DNA from: Symbiodinium natans
Lineage: Eukaryota; Sar; Dinophyceae; Suessiales; Symbiodiniaceae
Direction of reading: 5' to 3'
Assembly: GCA_905221605.1 (NCBI GenBank)
Contig: CAJNDS010001469.1
Coordinates: forward strand, 415,501-479,500
DNA length: 64,000 nt
Shown: positions 37,892-47,967 of the stretch, piece after piece
Layout: each line of letters opens with the position of its first letter
Position numbering within the stretch: position 1 is the first letter of the stretch
Translations under genes and position numbers: made by a program
Notes under the pieces: model-generated
The model's database searches: none
Seen by the model: the letters and a program-made list of their open reading frames with translations, nothing else
What the model was told of the DNA's origin: nothing

Positions 37892-38161
37892 ATGAACTCA
37901 GGCTGGTGCACAGCTGAGTATGAGGTTCAGTTGTTGTTTTTTTTTTTTTTTTTTCCGTGGGCAAGGCACTTGGGGTGACTCTGCAATATCTATGATCACT
38001 GTTGGCTGGGAGTTCAGAGAGCGGCTGTCCGGCTGTCCTTTGATAAAGCAACCAGGCACAGCTCAGCAAGTTCAAGTTTATGGGGCCCTCAGCCTCGCCC
38101 AAAAAGCCTAAAGCTCTTCATCTCTCAAACTTGCGGACTTCAAGTTCAGCACAACTGTTAG
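37892..38161. other. No gene recognised
   Basis: T18 run at about 37936-37954; otherwise unassigned. Confidence 0.5.
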
Positions 38162-38470
38162 AGTCACAGAACACTTCTTTTTTATTTGGGTTAAGAACCC
38201 CCCTCCCCCCCCCCATTAAAAAAAACAAATATATATATATATATATACATAACATGAAACAGAATTATATATATATATATATACATACACAAATATTCTT
38301 CATTCTGAGGGTAGTATAATGATTACTGTCTTTCAATTCTAATGATTACTGTCTTTCAATTCTGGGACCCACCCCCCCCCCCCCCCCCCCCAAAGAATAA
38401 TACTCTTCCTCAGAAGGGTAATCTAGGGATGTTTATGTTCTTTTTTTTAGGGGGTTCGCAAAAAGATAGC
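38162..38470. mobile_element. Family E element (copy E3), expanded
   Basis: GGGTTAAGAACCCCCC at the left, two (TA)n tracts, a direct duplication of AATGATTACTGTCTTTCAAT (about 38318 and 38340), a long C run, then CTTCCTCAGAAGGGTAATCT and AGGGGGTTCGCAAAAAG. Confidence 0.5.
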
Positions 38471-38616
38471 AGACTCCGGAAGGCAGAACCCTAAACCCTA
38501 AACCCTTTAAAGCACTTTTTTCTCCGAGGTGTGACGCTTGCGGAGCTCAAAGAGGCTTTGCAGACGTCGGCGATGTTAGAAGTCCTGGAGGCCCAGGAGG
38601 CCCCCCGAAGGGTTCT

Positions 38617-38741
38617 CTACTATTTGCGTAAGAAGTTCCCCCCCCAAAAAAAAAACAATAAATAAATATGTTCTTCCTTATAAGGGCAATATTAGGGATT
38701 TTTGTTGTCAAGTTGTTTTCGCGTTCTGGAGCAAATAGTAG
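38617..38741. mobile_element. Family E element (copy E4)
   Basis: CTACTATTTGCGTAAGAAGT at the left mirrors GGAGCAAATAGTAG at the right; core TTCTTCCTTATAAGGGCAAT. Confidence 0.78.
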
Positions 38742-38902
38742 TTCTGGGGCTGCATTTTGCCTGAGAGCCCTCCCCAAAAAGAGACAAGATAGCAATCCCT
38801 ATGTTGCCCTTGGTGGGAAGAATATATTTCTTGGCCTTATTGAGAAGTGTTTTTTATTTGGGGGGGGTGGTGGGGGTGGCGGGTTCTTACTGTAGTCGGT
38901 TG
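38742..38902. other. Unassigned spacer
   Basis: G-rich tract near 38860-38885; no gene. Confidence 0.5.
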
Positions 38903-38992
38903 TCCTAAACCCTAAACCCTAAACCGCGGGCTCGTACTCCCTATGCTAATCCCTATTCAGGACTGTTAGTATAAGTTGGAACATCCCAACCT
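38903..38992. mobile_element. Family I fragment (copy I3) behind a telomere-like block
   Basis: TTCAGGACTGTTAGTATAAG and GGAACATCCCAACC are the family I right half. Upstream, where the left half should be, there is CCCTAAA repeat (38903-38925). Confidence 0.6.
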
Positions 38993-38993
38993 T

Positions 38994-39078
38994 CCCTAAA
39001 CCCTAAACCCTAAACCCTAAACCCTAAACCCTAAACCCTAAACCCTAAACCCTAAACCCTAAACCCTAAACCCTAAGC
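38994..39078 (-). repeat. Telomere-like array CCCTAAA
   Basis: Twelve units, directly after the family I right end. Confidence 0.96.
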
Positions 39079-39154
39079 CGGCAAGAGCCTACGCTCTTGG
39101 AGACATGCCGAGGAGCCATCTGAAGTGCCCTAGTGTTTCGGGTTTGGGGCCTTC

Positions 39155-39195
39155 AGGGTTTAGGGTTTAGGGTTTAGGTTTTGGGGTTTAGGGGC
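39155..39195 (+). repeat. Short telomere-like block TTTAGGG
   Basis: Five units with one TTTTGGGG. Confidence 0.85.
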
Positions 39196-39304
39196 TCCAG
39201 CAGGAAAAACTCATGGGGCTCTCGCCCAAAGAGAGTTCTTCGGGAGTGCCCGGATGATTTGGCAGCTCGTTCTGCTTGGAAGCTGCGTCTTCGATTCAGG
39301 GCCA

Positions 39305-39381
39305 CGGTTTAGGGTTTGGGATTAGGGGTTTAGGGTTCAGGGTTTCGGGGTTTAGGGTTTAGGGGTTTAGGGGTTTAGGGT
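39305..39381 (+). repeat. Telomere-like array, TTTAGGG and TTTAGGGG
   Basis: About ten units of mixed length with TTCAGGG and TTTCGGGG variants. Confidence 0.9.
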
Positions 39382-39484
39382 GCATTTCGGACTATGCTTT
39401 TGCCAGGCTGCGGGTGTGGTCCGCTGAGGGATTCAAGAGCATTGGGCCTGTTAAGTTTGCAGAACTCTGAGGGAGAATCTAGTA

Positions 39485-39595
39485 GTAAGGGTCCACGGGC
39501 CTAGGTTTATCGTACATGCCTGGCCCCATAAACCTACCATATAGCAAAGCCCTTTAATGGCCCAAGCATGTACTATGCAGGTGCATGGGGTTCAG
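39485..39595. mobile_element. Family C element (copy C3), degenerate
   Basis: GGGTCCACGGGCCTAGG at the left, AACCTACCATATAGCAAAGC inside and AGGTGCATGGGGTTC at the right. Confidence 0.55.
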
Positions 39596-40599
39596 GGTTG
39601 TAAAAGCTGTTCAGGCCCTGAAAAAATCAACAACACAGAGCCCCCCCCCCCTGGTTAAAGTCCTCAGCCCTCAAAGCTACAACCCCTCAACCCTATATCC
39701 TAAACCCTAAGCCCACGAAATCCTCGAAGCCACATCTCCTTAACCCTAAACCCTTCAACCCCTAGACCCTAAACCCTGCAAATCCGACTCGGAGGCTTCC
39801 GATGCCGAGAAGCGCCCCTGGGTGCGACGTAAGGCCAGGTCGGCTCCCTCTGAATTTGTTTTTGGTGTCAAACCCTTAGAGGGTTTAGAGAGGCTAGACC
39901 CGCCAAGTACCCTTTAAGATGCCCTAAAGGCCCTATAATACCGCTATGAAAGGTGCGCGTCGGCCCTTCTTCAGTAGCATCGGGGGGGGGGGGGGGGGGG
40001 GGGGGGGGATGCAGAAAGTCTCTTGAGGGTGTGAGGAGGTTTGAGAGGGAAGTCCAGAGTTCGCGGCCTTTGCAACTACGGCATTCGGGAGGGCGTTGAG
40101 GGGCTTCGGGTTTCAGGTTTGGGAGCTGTGCTGTCTGGCTTTTGCCAGCGTTGGAGGGAGCAAGTGCGTGGAAGGAGATAAATCTAAACCCTAAACCCTA
40201 CACCCTCAGGTCTTCGATAGGCCGGTTGGGCTGCGTGCGGTTTGTTCCGCAGCCAGAAACGTCACCCTCAGAACGACTCTTGAGAATCCATGCCCGGTTT
40301 AGGGTGTATGTCGGCTAAACGGGGTTCAGATGACAGGCATAAGGGTCCGAACATGTGGCTTTGCTGGATCTCCTGCAGAACTCGTGGTCTGAACACCTGT
40401 GCCCTACACCCCCAAAACCCTCTCATGCCTGCGTTAGGCCCCCAAAATCCTGAACCCGACACCCTACAAGTTCTGCACCACGTGTCTAAGTACCCAATAA
40501 GTGGCCCCCTTTCAGGGACCTGGGGTTTAGGGTTCAGTTTCAGGGTTTGAGTAAGCTTGATACACTTTAAGGGAAGTGCTCCCTAATTCTCGGGTAGGT
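39596..40599. other. No gene; G27 run and scattered telomere-like units
   Basis: A 27-base G homopolymer at 39982-40008. Single CCCTAAA-like units at 39694-39778 and 40184-40204. The 86-codon frame at 40290-40550 is unassigned. Confidence 0.55.
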
Positions 40600-40660
40600 G
40601 TGCCCTTTTTTCCAAGAAGCTTGGGCTCCCTTATTATCATATGGCTACTGGGCTACGAAG
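40600..40660. mobile_element. Family F fragment (copy F4)
   Basis: TGCCCTTTTTTCC, then TTATCATATGGCTACTGGGC and TACGAAGC, a decayed right half of family F. Confidence 0.45.
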
Positions 40661-40740
40661 CCCCTATGACAAAACCCGAAACCCTAGGCCCTGACCCTAA
40701 AAGAACTCCTAGCAAGGACTAAGCCCTAGACAAAAAACAA

Positions 40741-40827
40741 TAACCCCGGAGAGCCCTCTATCCCCTTAACTAAGGAACATTCCCCAGACTATAAAGGGAT
40801 CCTTGAGAGTATTTTCCTTTTTGGATA
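40741..40827. mobile_element. Family B element (copy B5), degenerate
   Basis: CGGAGAGCCCTCTATCCCCT, TTAACTAAGGAACATTCC and AAAGGGATCC match family B's left half and centre. Confidence 0.5.
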
Positions 40828-41048
40828 CTGTACTTCCTAAGATTCGGGTACGTACCTTAAGCCTAAACCCGGAACTCTAAACCCTAAAACCCTAAACCCC
40901 GGAGGGTGCTACTACAGGAAGCTCCAGAAAGTTGGAACATGGTTTAAGGATGATTCCAGCTGGGAGTCCCTTTAGTATGCCTTTTGGGGTATGGGGACAA
41001 GGATGTTCCGACTTTTTGGAGTGGACTGTAGGGTTTAGGGCGGGCTCT
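40828..41048. other. Unassigned spacer
   Basis: A loose telomere-like block lies at 40863-40900; the rest is unassigned. Confidence 0.5.
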
Positions 41049-41118
41049 TAACCCTAACCCAAACCCCGAACCCTAAACCCTAAAACCCGAAACCCTAAGC
41101 CCAAAACCCTAAACCCTA
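41049..41118 (-). repeat. Degenerate telomere-like block CCCTAAA
   Basis: About ten variant units (CCCAAAC, CCCGAAA, CCCTAAGC). Confidence 0.85.
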
Positions 41119-41247
41119 GTACTTCTCAGGGATTCGGGTTTAGGGCTTCTGTTTTTTCCAATCACTGCTGGGAAGCTGGAGGTCGCAGAGCCGGCGGCGC
41201 TGCCCGAAGAGGCATCCCTTCCCGGACGCCCAGGCGGGAATTCCGCG

Positions 41248-41320
41248 GTTTCAGGGGTTTCAGGGGTTACAGGGGTTTCAGGGGTTTTAGGGGTTTAGGG
41301 TTTAGGGTTTAGGGTTTAGG
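41248..41320 (+). repeat. Variant array (TTTCAGGGG)n passing into TTTAGGG
   Basis: Four TTTCAGGGG-type nonamers precede TTTTAGGGG and then regular TTTAGGG, a visible gradient of unit change. Confidence 0.92.
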
Positions 41321-41359
41321 ATTTAGAGACAGAGAGGGTTTCGTGTTTAGGGTTTAGGG

Positions 41360-41477
41360 CCCAGAGGGCCCTCTATATGCTTGAGGTTAAGGAAGATACC
41401 TAACACATATATATATATATGTATACATATACATATAGATATTTATATCGGGATCCTGATACCTGAATCTCAAGGGG
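41360..41477. mobile_element. Family B-like element (copy B6) with TA tract
   Basis: CCCAGAGGGCCCTCTATATG at the left and GGGATCCTGATACCTGAATC at the right around a (TA)n tract. Low similarity. Confidence 0.35.
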
Positions 41478-41828
41478 TGTCTTGCTTTTTGGGTTCAGGG
41501 CTTTGGTGCTTTGGGGTTTCACAGTTGTTTCGGTTTTTTTTGGGGGGGGTTTAGGATGTAGGGATTTAGGGTTTGGGGATGAGTTTGTTTTGTTGTATTG
41601 TTTTTTTTTGGTGGGGGGGGGGGGTTTAGGGCTTAGGGGCTTCCAGGGTTTATCATGTTCATTGATTTTTTTTTGGGGGGGACAGTGAAGTCATCTGGGT
41701 TTAGCAGGGTTTTGGGGGGTTTTGAAGAGGGAAGAAGGGTTGTGAGAGGCAGCGGAAGGGGCCCCAGACGCTTGGCACGTCTCAGCCAAAAGTTATCGGT
41801 CCATGTGGAAGCGGTTCCTATGCTTATA
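41478..41828. other. No gene recognised
   Basis: G-runs at about 41538, 41613 and 41673, and G-rich unassigned sequence. The frames are Gly/Phe-rich artefacts. Confidence 0.5.
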
Positions 41829-41895
41829 GGGTTCTTAAAGAGGGGGCGTATGTAACCCAGGGGTCCCCAATACTCCCTAAGGCTCCCTGAGCTCG
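41829..41895. mobile_element. Repeat family L (copy L1)
   Basis: GGGTTCTTAAAGAGGGGGCG, then TATGTAACCCAGGGGTCCCC and AATACTCCCTAAGGCTCCC; shared with 42130, 51146 and 57145. Confidence 0.6.
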
Positions 41896-42129
41896 CCTAA
41901 GGTTCCCGCGATACCTACCCCCCCCATAACCCCCCCCTGGCTCAAAGATGTCACATCTACTGGGACTCAGAGAAGACTTTTTGGGGGGTTTACGTTCACT
42001 TGTAAACCCCTTTGTCTCCAAAAGGGCACCCTCCGTTTAATTCCTAGGTTCACTCCTGGGTCTAGGAGTCTAGGGTAAGGCTTCCCGAAAGTTTTGCTTC
42101 CTTGAAGCTGCCAAGATTATTGGGTTTGT
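41896..42129. other. Unassigned spacer
   Basis: TTCACTTGTAAACCCCTTTG and AAAAGGGCACCCT resemble sequence at about 47509-47550, so another repeat family may be present. Confidence 0.4.
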
Positions 42130-42235
42130 TAAGGGAGGGGGGTTCAAGGGGGGGGTATGTAACCCAAGGTCCCCTAATACTCCCCAAGGCTCCCAACCCT
42201 ATACCCTAAACCCCTCCCCTTAAGAACCCTATCTA
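42130..42235. mobile_element. Repeat family L (copy L2), foldback with telomere-like piece
   Basis: GTTAAGGGAGGGGGGTTC at the left faces CCCCTCCCCTTAAGAACCC at the right. Just before the right end lies AACCCTATACCCTAAACCCC. Confidence 0.65.
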
Positions 42236-42352
42236 ACAACAGGTGGCACCGTACTCATCGTCACCTGTGGCATCCGGAGGCCAAGCAGCAAAGGTCCGAG
42301 CGCAGGAGAGGGTACTTACAGGGTTGAATCCGGGCTTGGAGACTCTGCATGA
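42236..42352. other. Unassigned spacer
   Basis: No gene or repeat recognised. Confidence 0.4.
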
Positions 42353-42442
42353 AGCCTCAAGGCATATACCTTAAGTCATTTTAAGGATCCCTGTATGGTT
42401 TAAGGCATACTCCTTAATGAAGGGGCATGGGTCTCTCTGGGT
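42353..42442. mobile_element. Family B element (copy B7)
   Basis: ATATACCTTAAGTCATTTTA, AGGATCCCTGTATGG and CATACTCCTTAATGAAGGGG, ending GGGTCTCTCTGGGTG; the left end is lost. Confidence 0.7.
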
Positions 42443-42597
42443 GATAGTAGTCTAGGGTAAAATGATCCCAACTCGAGTGCTCAAGTGGTCGCGAAAGGGA
42501 GAGGATGTTTGGGTGCAAGCTCTTGGATCTGAAATAATACCCGACGAGTCGAAGAACGTGCTTTTTCAGCTTTGAGTTTGGGGGGCCGGGGTCGATG

Positions 42598-42686
42598 TAC
42601 CCAAAGAGCCCAATACCCGTTAATTAAGCAATACACCTGTAACTGAGGTATATTCCTTGTTTAAGAAGTATTGAGCTCTCTGGGTA
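42598..42686. mobile_element. Family B element (copy B8), intact ends
   Basis: TA-CCCAAAGAGCCCAATACC at the left and AGTATTGAGCTCTCTGGG-TA at the right; 89 bp including TA duplications. Confidence 0.85.
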
Positions 42687-42826
42687 TGTCGATGTCCTGA
42701 TGCATCTGATGCAGTTCGACAGGCTTGCGCTATTGAGATAAGACGCTGCATGAGGCCGTCGTGTCGTTTTCTTCCTCCGCTAACGGCTACGCGCATGTGC
42801 TGTCGCATCGCCTGGGTGAGCCTCTT

Positions 42827-42930
42827 CCCAAAGAGCCCAATACCCCTTCATTTAGGAAGAGACTTTAATTCATATTCTTCATGCCTGCAAATGGTATACT
42901 CCTTAATTAAGCGGCATTGGGCTCTTTGGG
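42827..42930. mobile_element. Family B element (copy B9), intact ends
   Basis: CCCAAAGAGCCCAATACCCC at the left and TTGGGCTCTTTGGG at the right; flanked by TT on both sides rather than TA. B7, B8 and B9 lie within 600 bp. Confidence 0.85.
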
Positions 42931-43379
42931 TTCCTGAGTTCTGCGAGGAGTTCGCCTGGACAGCGACTCGGAGAAGTCCGACGGCACAGCGTGTGCCTCT
43001 GACAGCGAGGATGGCTGCTGACGTATGACTTACTTTCGGGATACTTGGGTTGTTTTTGGATTTTTTGGGCACTGGAATTCCTAAGAAGCGGCTAAAAATA
43101 CAAGTGTTGCTTGGGTTCCAAGTTCAATGTTACAGGGCATGAGATCTTCGATCGTCGGTTGTTTTGGGCCATGGGCTCTAGAGAACATACTTCCTTAGCC
43201 AATAGTTGAACTTCAAAATTCGTTGGGTTTCCTGACTTCAGTAGGAAAAAACAAAGTTTTTTGCCTTTGTTATTCCTTGGCTATAGGAGAGATAAGCCAC
43301 CTTGAACCACATCTTGCCTACACAGCTGAAGGGCTGTCCCTGAATTAAGGGGTGTTGGTCTCGCTGGGCCAAATGAATT
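42931..43379. other. No gene recognised
   Basis: Unassigned, free of telomere repeat. GGAATTCCTAAGAAGCGGCT (43073) resembles GTAATTCCTAAGAAAAGGCT at about 53764, so a further dispersed repeat is likely. Confidence 0.45.
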
Positions 43380-43426
43380 CCTAAACCGTAAGCCCTAAAC
43401 CCTAAACCCTAAACCCTAAACCCTAG
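43380..43426 (-). repeat. Telomere-like array CCCTAAA (divergent pair, left)
   Basis: Six units. Confidence 0.92.
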
Positions 43427-43491
43427 TCGAAGGATGATGCGGCTTCTGGCACCGGTGGAGGCGAAGGCTGGCAGAGGAGCTTGTGCCCTAC

Positions 43492-43539
43492 AGGGTTTAG
43501 GGTTTAGGGTTTAGGGTTTAGGGTTTAGGGTTTAGGGTA
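43492..43539 (+). repeat. Telomere-like array TTTAGGG (divergent pair, right)
   Basis: Six to seven units; inverted relative to the block 65 bp upstream. Confidence 0.93.
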
Positions 43540-43586
43540 GGCCCTTGGGATGTTTCATGTATTCTCTTATTGGCTTTAGGAGAGGC

Positions 43587-43670
43587 TCAAAAGAACCCCC
43601 ACAAAACATACCCTCTTTGTAAGGGCAATCTAGGGATTGTTCTTTGTGTTTTTTTGGTGTTCTTAAGCAC
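43587..43670. mobile_element. Family E element (copy E5), shortened
   Basis: AAAAGAACCCCC, CTTTGTAAGGGCAATCTAGG and TTTTTTTGGTGTTCTTAAG; outermost bases missing. Confidence 0.65.
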
Positions 43671-43895
43671 ACAGAAGTGTTTGAAGTGTGCTTCTACAAA
43701 GAACACAAGAAATCCTACGTAATCTGGGGGGCTTGAAGTTTTGCAGCAAAGGGTCCGGGTGTAATTAGCCAGGCGGGTTTCAACCCAAAACCCTATATAC
43801 CTGCAGCCTGGCCTACCACAGACCTCGTTCGCTTGATCTTCGCTGATGTTCCGGCGAGTATACACAAGGATGGCAATAGGGCTTAGGGTGGGAGC
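43671..43895. other. No gene recognised
   Basis: Unassigned; the 112-codon minus frame (43587-43925) spans two mobile elements and is spurious. Confidence 0.5.
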
Positions 43896-43996
43896 TACTT
43901 GGAGGTTCATGGTACTTAGTAACAAATTGTAACTGTACTTATAACCATATTAGGGCGGGTTATGATTGGTTAATAAGTACCATGAACCTCCAAGTA
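43896..43996. mobile_element. Family A element (copy A8), short
   Basis: Perfect 20-bp ends TACTTGGAGGTTCATGGTAC and GTACCATGAACCTCCAAGTA in only 101 bp. Confidence 0.9.
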
Positions 43997-44076
43997 CAGC
44001 AGCTGCTCACCTGGCCAGTGCGGCCATGTAGAACCGCAGAAAGCTCGGTATCACGAGATCCCAACCATGTCCCGAC

Positions 44077-44151
44077 ACCCTAAACCCTAAGCCCTAAGCC
44101 CTAAGCCCTAAACCCTAAACCCTAAACCCTAAACCCTAAACCCTAAACCCC
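44077..44151 (-). repeat. Telomere-like array CCCTAAA
   Basis: Ten to eleven units, three of them CCCTAAG. Confidence 0.94.
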
Positions 44152-44621
44152 AGCCCACCCCCCTGCCTCCAGGCCACCGGTCTTCCGCTCGCCGCGCCGT
44201 GCGTGGCCTCGGAGCCCCGAAGGGAGCCGTGCTTGGAGCCTCGGAGCCCAACAGCTTCGGGGAGGTGGTGGCAGGGGCCCCTGGAAGCTCTTTGGGGTTG
44301 TGGGTTTAGGGTTTAGGGTTTAGGGTTTAGGGACACCCGCCAGGCTCATAACCCAGAACCCCTGGGAGGATCCAAGGAGTAGATCCTTCTAAGGGTTCCG
44401 AGGAATGGCCCAACAGTAGTCTGTTGCACTTTTTGGGGGTTTTACTTTTGGGATCCTCCCAGAAGTCTGGGATCTCATATGCCCTCAAGCCCCACGGACC
44501 TTTCAGACACTGCCTAGAGTACGTATAAAGCCTTGTACCTTTACCATGAGGGGTAACAATAATTAAGCTACAGATCCCTTGTTATCAGCGGGTCAACTTG
44601 AACTACTGTAAGTAACCACTC
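44152..44621. other. No gene; one short telomere-like block
   Basis: TTTAGGG block at 44302-44332. A foldback of GGGAGGATCC-type sequence lies around 44369 and 44451. Unassigned otherwise. Confidence 0.5.
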
Positions 44622-44733
44622 CAAACCCTAAACCCCAAACCCCAAACCCTAAACCCTAAACCCTAAACCCTAAACCCTAAACCCTAAACCCTAAACCCTA
44701 AACCCTAAACCCTAAACCCTAAACCCTAAACCC
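44622..44733 (-). repeat. Telomere-like array CCCTAAA
   Basis: About sixteen units; the first three include CCCCAAA. Confidence 0.96.
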
Positions 44734-44864
44734 GAGCTGTGCAACATCCAGGTTGCTGTGGCACCCTTCAGTGGCGATTCAGTGAGGGCCTCAGCATCGA
44801 CATGTGATGGACTCAGATCCCCAGGTCTGACATCTACCTAGAGCAACCTGATGGTTTAAGTTAA

Positions 44865-44914
44865 GGTTTAGGGTTTAGGGTTTAGGGTTTACGTAGTTGT
44901 TTAGGGTTTAGGGT
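44865..44914 (+). repeat. Telomere-like block TTTAGGG, interrupted
   Basis: Three units, ACGTAGTTG, then two more units. Confidence 0.88.
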
Positions 44915-45118
44915 TCCTCATCAACAAGAATATATTTGTCGTGGCGTACCGCTGCACCGGTACACATCCTGGCTATGGGTGGTCGTGGAATCAGAATCAC
45001 TTCGCCAGTTATGTTTTTGCCAGGTGGGTCTTCGGGAAGCATTTTCTGGCGCGGTCATTCCGTGACATTGGCAGCCGGCTTTGCTGGTTTGAAGATTTCA
45101 CGCCAACTGCACCAATAT
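44915..45118. other. Unassigned spacer
   Basis: A 66-codon frame (44936-45136) is unassigned. Confidence 0.4.
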
Positions 45119-45228
45119 AGCTTGGTAGCTGAGTAGACAGCCTTTCAGGGTATATACAATCCTAACCCTAAACCCTACACCCATAATTGAAAGGTGAACT
45201 TTGTTTTGGTCAGGTACTCAGACACTAG
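45119..45228. mobile_element. Family D element (copy D7) with internal telomere-like insertion
   Basis: AGCTTGGTAGCTGAGTAGAC at the left, GGTATATACAATCCTA in the core, then ACCCTAAACCCTACAC, then CCATAATTGAAAGG and GGTACTCAGACACTAGG. Compared with copy D3 the telomere-like bases are a clean insertion. Confidence 0.85.
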
Positions 45229-45400
45229 GCTTGCAACAGTGTCCAATGCTTGAATTGCCGGTCCAAAGCTTCATCTCCCCTGACAGCCCTAAGCCTCCAA
45301 CTTTCAGAGCATTCCCCAAAAGAGCCCAAAAAGACCCCCCCCCCCCCCTTGGTGAAGGAAGAGGCTTGAATGACATGTCTATGGATCCTGAATATGAGGG
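45229..45400. other. Unassigned spacer
   Basis: C13 run at about 45337; no gene. Confidence 0.4.
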
Positions 45401-45514
45401 TACCCAAAGGGCCCAATACCCCTTAATTAAGGAACATTCCTTAAATCATATTAAGGATCCCTTTATGATTTAAGGGTATATTCCTGAATTAAGGAGTTTT
45501 GGGCTCTCTGGGTA
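45401..45514. mobile_element. Family B element (copy B10), best preserved
   Basis: TA-CCCAAAGGGCCCAATACC at the left and TTTTGGGCTCTCTGGG-TA at the right; inner CCTTAATTAAGGAACATTCC and TATTCCTGAATTAAGG mirror each other around AAATCATATTAAGGATCCC. Confidence 0.92.
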
Positions 45515-45609
45515 CACTCCTGAATCCAGGGATGTTGAGGGGACTATTGGGCTCTATGGGTCTAGAGGACTTGTAATCAACAAGCAGCACCTGCAGGTGT
45601 GTTTGCTCG

Positions 45610-45691
45610 CCCTAAACCCTAAACCCTAAACCCCAAACCCTAAACCCTAAGCCCTAAATCCTAAACCCCAAACCCTAAACCCTAAACCCTC
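45610..45691 (-). repeat. Telomere-like array CCCTAAA with CCCCAAA
   Basis: Eleven to twelve units. Confidence 0.94.
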
Positions 45692-45820
45692 AGGTCTTGC
45701 AGTTGCCACAAGAGCTCGCGAAAGGTCGGGCTCGGCCCGTGTATGGTGCGCAGCGCGCCAAGGCCCTGGTTGGGAGTGAGACTAAACTGAAATTTGCAGG
45801 GCCCTGAACTCTAGTTATTG

Positions 45821-45885
45821 ATTTAGGGTTCAGGGTTCAGGGTTTAGGGTTTAGGGTTCAGGGTTTAGGGTTTAGGGTTTAGGGC
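45821..45885 (+). repeat. Telomere-like array TTTAGGG with TTCAGGG
   Basis: Nine units. Confidence 0.94.
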
Positions 45886-46049
45886 CCTCAACGTCTGCGC
45901 ATTCATTCAGGAGGTTGAGGACGTCTAGATTTTGACTCGAAAATTTAAATACAGTTCGGAAAACTTTTATATATAGTTCAAGAAATATTAGATATAGTTC
46001 CTGGACCATGTGGGTGGCCCAACTCTTAAAGAGACCTATGCACCTACCA

Positions 46050-46211
46050 ACCTAAACCCTTGACCCTAGACCCTAAACCCCAGACCCTAAACCCTTCACC
46101 CTTCAGCCCGTAAGCCCTAAACCCTAAACCCTTAAGCCCTTAACCCCTTAAGCCCTTAACCCTAAACCCTAAACCCTAAACCCTTAATCCCTTCAACCCT
46201 TAAACCCTAAG
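46050..46211 (-). repeat. Degenerate telomere-like array
   Basis: About twenty variant units (CCCTAGA, CCCTTAAG, CCCTTCAA). The 8-mer CCCTTAAG is itself palindromic in its last six bases. Confidence 0.85.
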
Positions 46212-46324
46212 CTGGGCCAGGCCCTTCAGTTGCTGCCGAGCCGCGTGCGAAGGGATCTGGGCAGCGCCCAGCCCACAAAGCGCCGGCGGTAAAGAAAGGT
46301 CAAGGCTCCGGGTGGCCCCTGTAG

Positions 46325-46335
46325 TGTATACACAT

Positions 46336-46375
<40 letters not shown>

Positions 46376-46515
46376 GAATATGTGTGTATATATAATATAA
46401 TATAATATAATATAATATAATATAATATAAACAGGATATACAGATAATATCAACAAATATGTATATATATATATGTATTAATATAATGCATATATATATA
46501 TATTTATATGTGTGT
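46325..46515. repeat. AT/CA/TATAA microsatellite region
   Basis: (CA)n, (TA)n, a (TATAA)n tract at 46393-46428, then (TA)n and (GT)n. Confidence 0.95.
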
Positions 46516-46539
46516 GTGTAATTCTTCATAGTATTATAT

Positions 46540-46830
46540 GAATTACCGGGCAAATACGATTAATGAAACCGCCCGGGAATGAACTTATTATATTGGAAAA
46601 CCAATAATAGTAATAATATCGCCAGTGAATACAATGAACTGGCCCGTATCTCGCACTAAAAGAGAACACGTTTCGTTCAGTCGCTTACTAATTTCGTGCT
46701 TACATTACAAATTAGATCGCTCTTTCTCTTCACACACAATATTTATTCCATCTTCAGTTCGCTTTAGAAGTATTACGCGGGCTTATTTTGTATTTATTCT
46801 GTGCCCGCGATAAGAGAATGGCATGAGGCA
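46540..46830. other. AT-rich unassigned segment
   Basis: Composition unlike its surroundings; shares CTCTTCACACACAATA-type sequence with the foldback at 13357-13545. No gene recognised. Confidence 0.45.
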
Positions 46831-46921
46831 GACCCGTATCGATGCTTGGCGGTAAGATGTCCCACGCACATAGACAACGCTTGTGCTGGAGGGCTGTGCA
46901 GGTGTGCAGCGAGTCAGATGC

Positions 46922-46999
46922 GGGTTTCCCAAATTAGGGGTACCTTATTAGGGTCCTTCTTATAAGGGGGTCCTACTATTTGGGGCCTATATTAGGAGT
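46922..46999. mobile_element. Family G element (copy G4), 3' end replaced by telomere repeat
   Basis: GGGTTTCCCAAATTAGGGGT at the left, CCTTATTAGGGTCCTTCTTA inside. After TATATTAGGAGTT the sequence runs into TTTAGGG repeat instead of the family's right end. Confidence 0.7.
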
Positions 47000-47066
47000 T
47001 TAGGTTTAGGGTTGGGTTTAGGGCTGAGGGCTGAGGGCTTAGGGTTTAGGGTTTAGGGTTTAGGGT
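47000..47066 (+). repeat. Telomere-like array, degenerate start
   Basis: About nine units; GCTGAGG variants, then regular. Confidence 0.9.
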
Positions 47067-47172
47067 CTTGGATGTGAAACCGCGCAGCCACATCGGCCCC
47101 AAAGGGGAGCAGGGCTGGCACACGCTGGTAGAGTTCAAGTGAGTGGCCGCAAGTGCAGCTGCAAGGAGACGT

Positions 47173-47237
47173 GGGTTTAGGGTTTAGGGTTTAGGGTTTA
47201 GGGTTTAGGGTTTAGGGTTTAGGGTTTAGGGTTTAGG
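47173..47237 (+). repeat. Telomere-like array TTTAGGG
   Basis: Nine regular units. Confidence 0.96.
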
Positions 47238-47366
47238 CGGCACTTCGTCTTTCCTGATATGCTAGACACTGGGAAAGAAACGACGGAAGTTTGAAGCGAG
47301 CGGGCCATAGGGTTCAGCTGCAGAAAGACTAGGACCCGGAGTAGGCCCCTTATTTCATTTTTTGGA

Positions 47367-47439
47367 GGGTTAGGGTTTAGGGTTTAGGGTTTAGGGTTTA
47401 GGGTTTAGGGTTTAGGGTTTAGGGTTTAGGGTTTAGGGT
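47367..47439 (+). repeat. Telomere-like array TTTAGGG
   Basis: Ten regular units; third consecutive plus-oriented array within 450 bp. Confidence 0.96.
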
Positions 47440-47718
47440 AGGAAGGTTCTTTAAACACAAAAGGGCCACCCCAGTAGTGCCCTTGTGCCCTTTTGCGGGG
47501 TTTAGGTTCACTTACAAGCCCCTGTAAGCCAAACAGGGCACCCTTTTTTCAATCCCAGGTTACTGGGTAAGCTAGCTCGTACCCGCCTAATTCTTGGGTT
47601 CCTACCTGATAAGCTATATTATATTTGGCCCGTGGAGGTTCAGGGTACTGGCAGCAAGCGCCACGGCCCAAGAACTGTAAAAGGCACGTGCACCCCGAGG
47701 ATTCGTGAGAAGCGGGCA
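47440..47718. other. No gene recognised
   Basis: TTCACTTACAAGCCCCTGTA and AGGGCACCCTTTTTTC resemble sequence near 41993, pointing to another dispersed repeat. Confidence 0.45.
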
Positions 47719-47827
47719 CTCAGAGAGCCCCACACCCCTTAAGTTCAGGGATAGACCTTACATGAGGTATTCATGTTCCCTGCACAGTTTCAGACGTCTT
47801 CCTGAACGAGGTAGGCCCTTGGGATAT
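47719..47827. mobile_element. Family B element (copy B11), degenerate
   Basis: CTCAGAGAGCCCCACACCCC and TTAAGTTCAGGGATAGACC at the left; the right end is hard to place. Confidence 0.4.
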
Positions 47828-47967
47828 GTTGCGTTCTCCCTTATTGGATTCAAGAGGATCATACGTACGAACCTTTTCAGAGGCATTTGAGGGGCCATCC
47901 TGGCTTGAGGGGTTCAGGCTTGGCCCAGACCCTGCAAGTACCCTTGAACCTAAGGTAGACTTAGCCG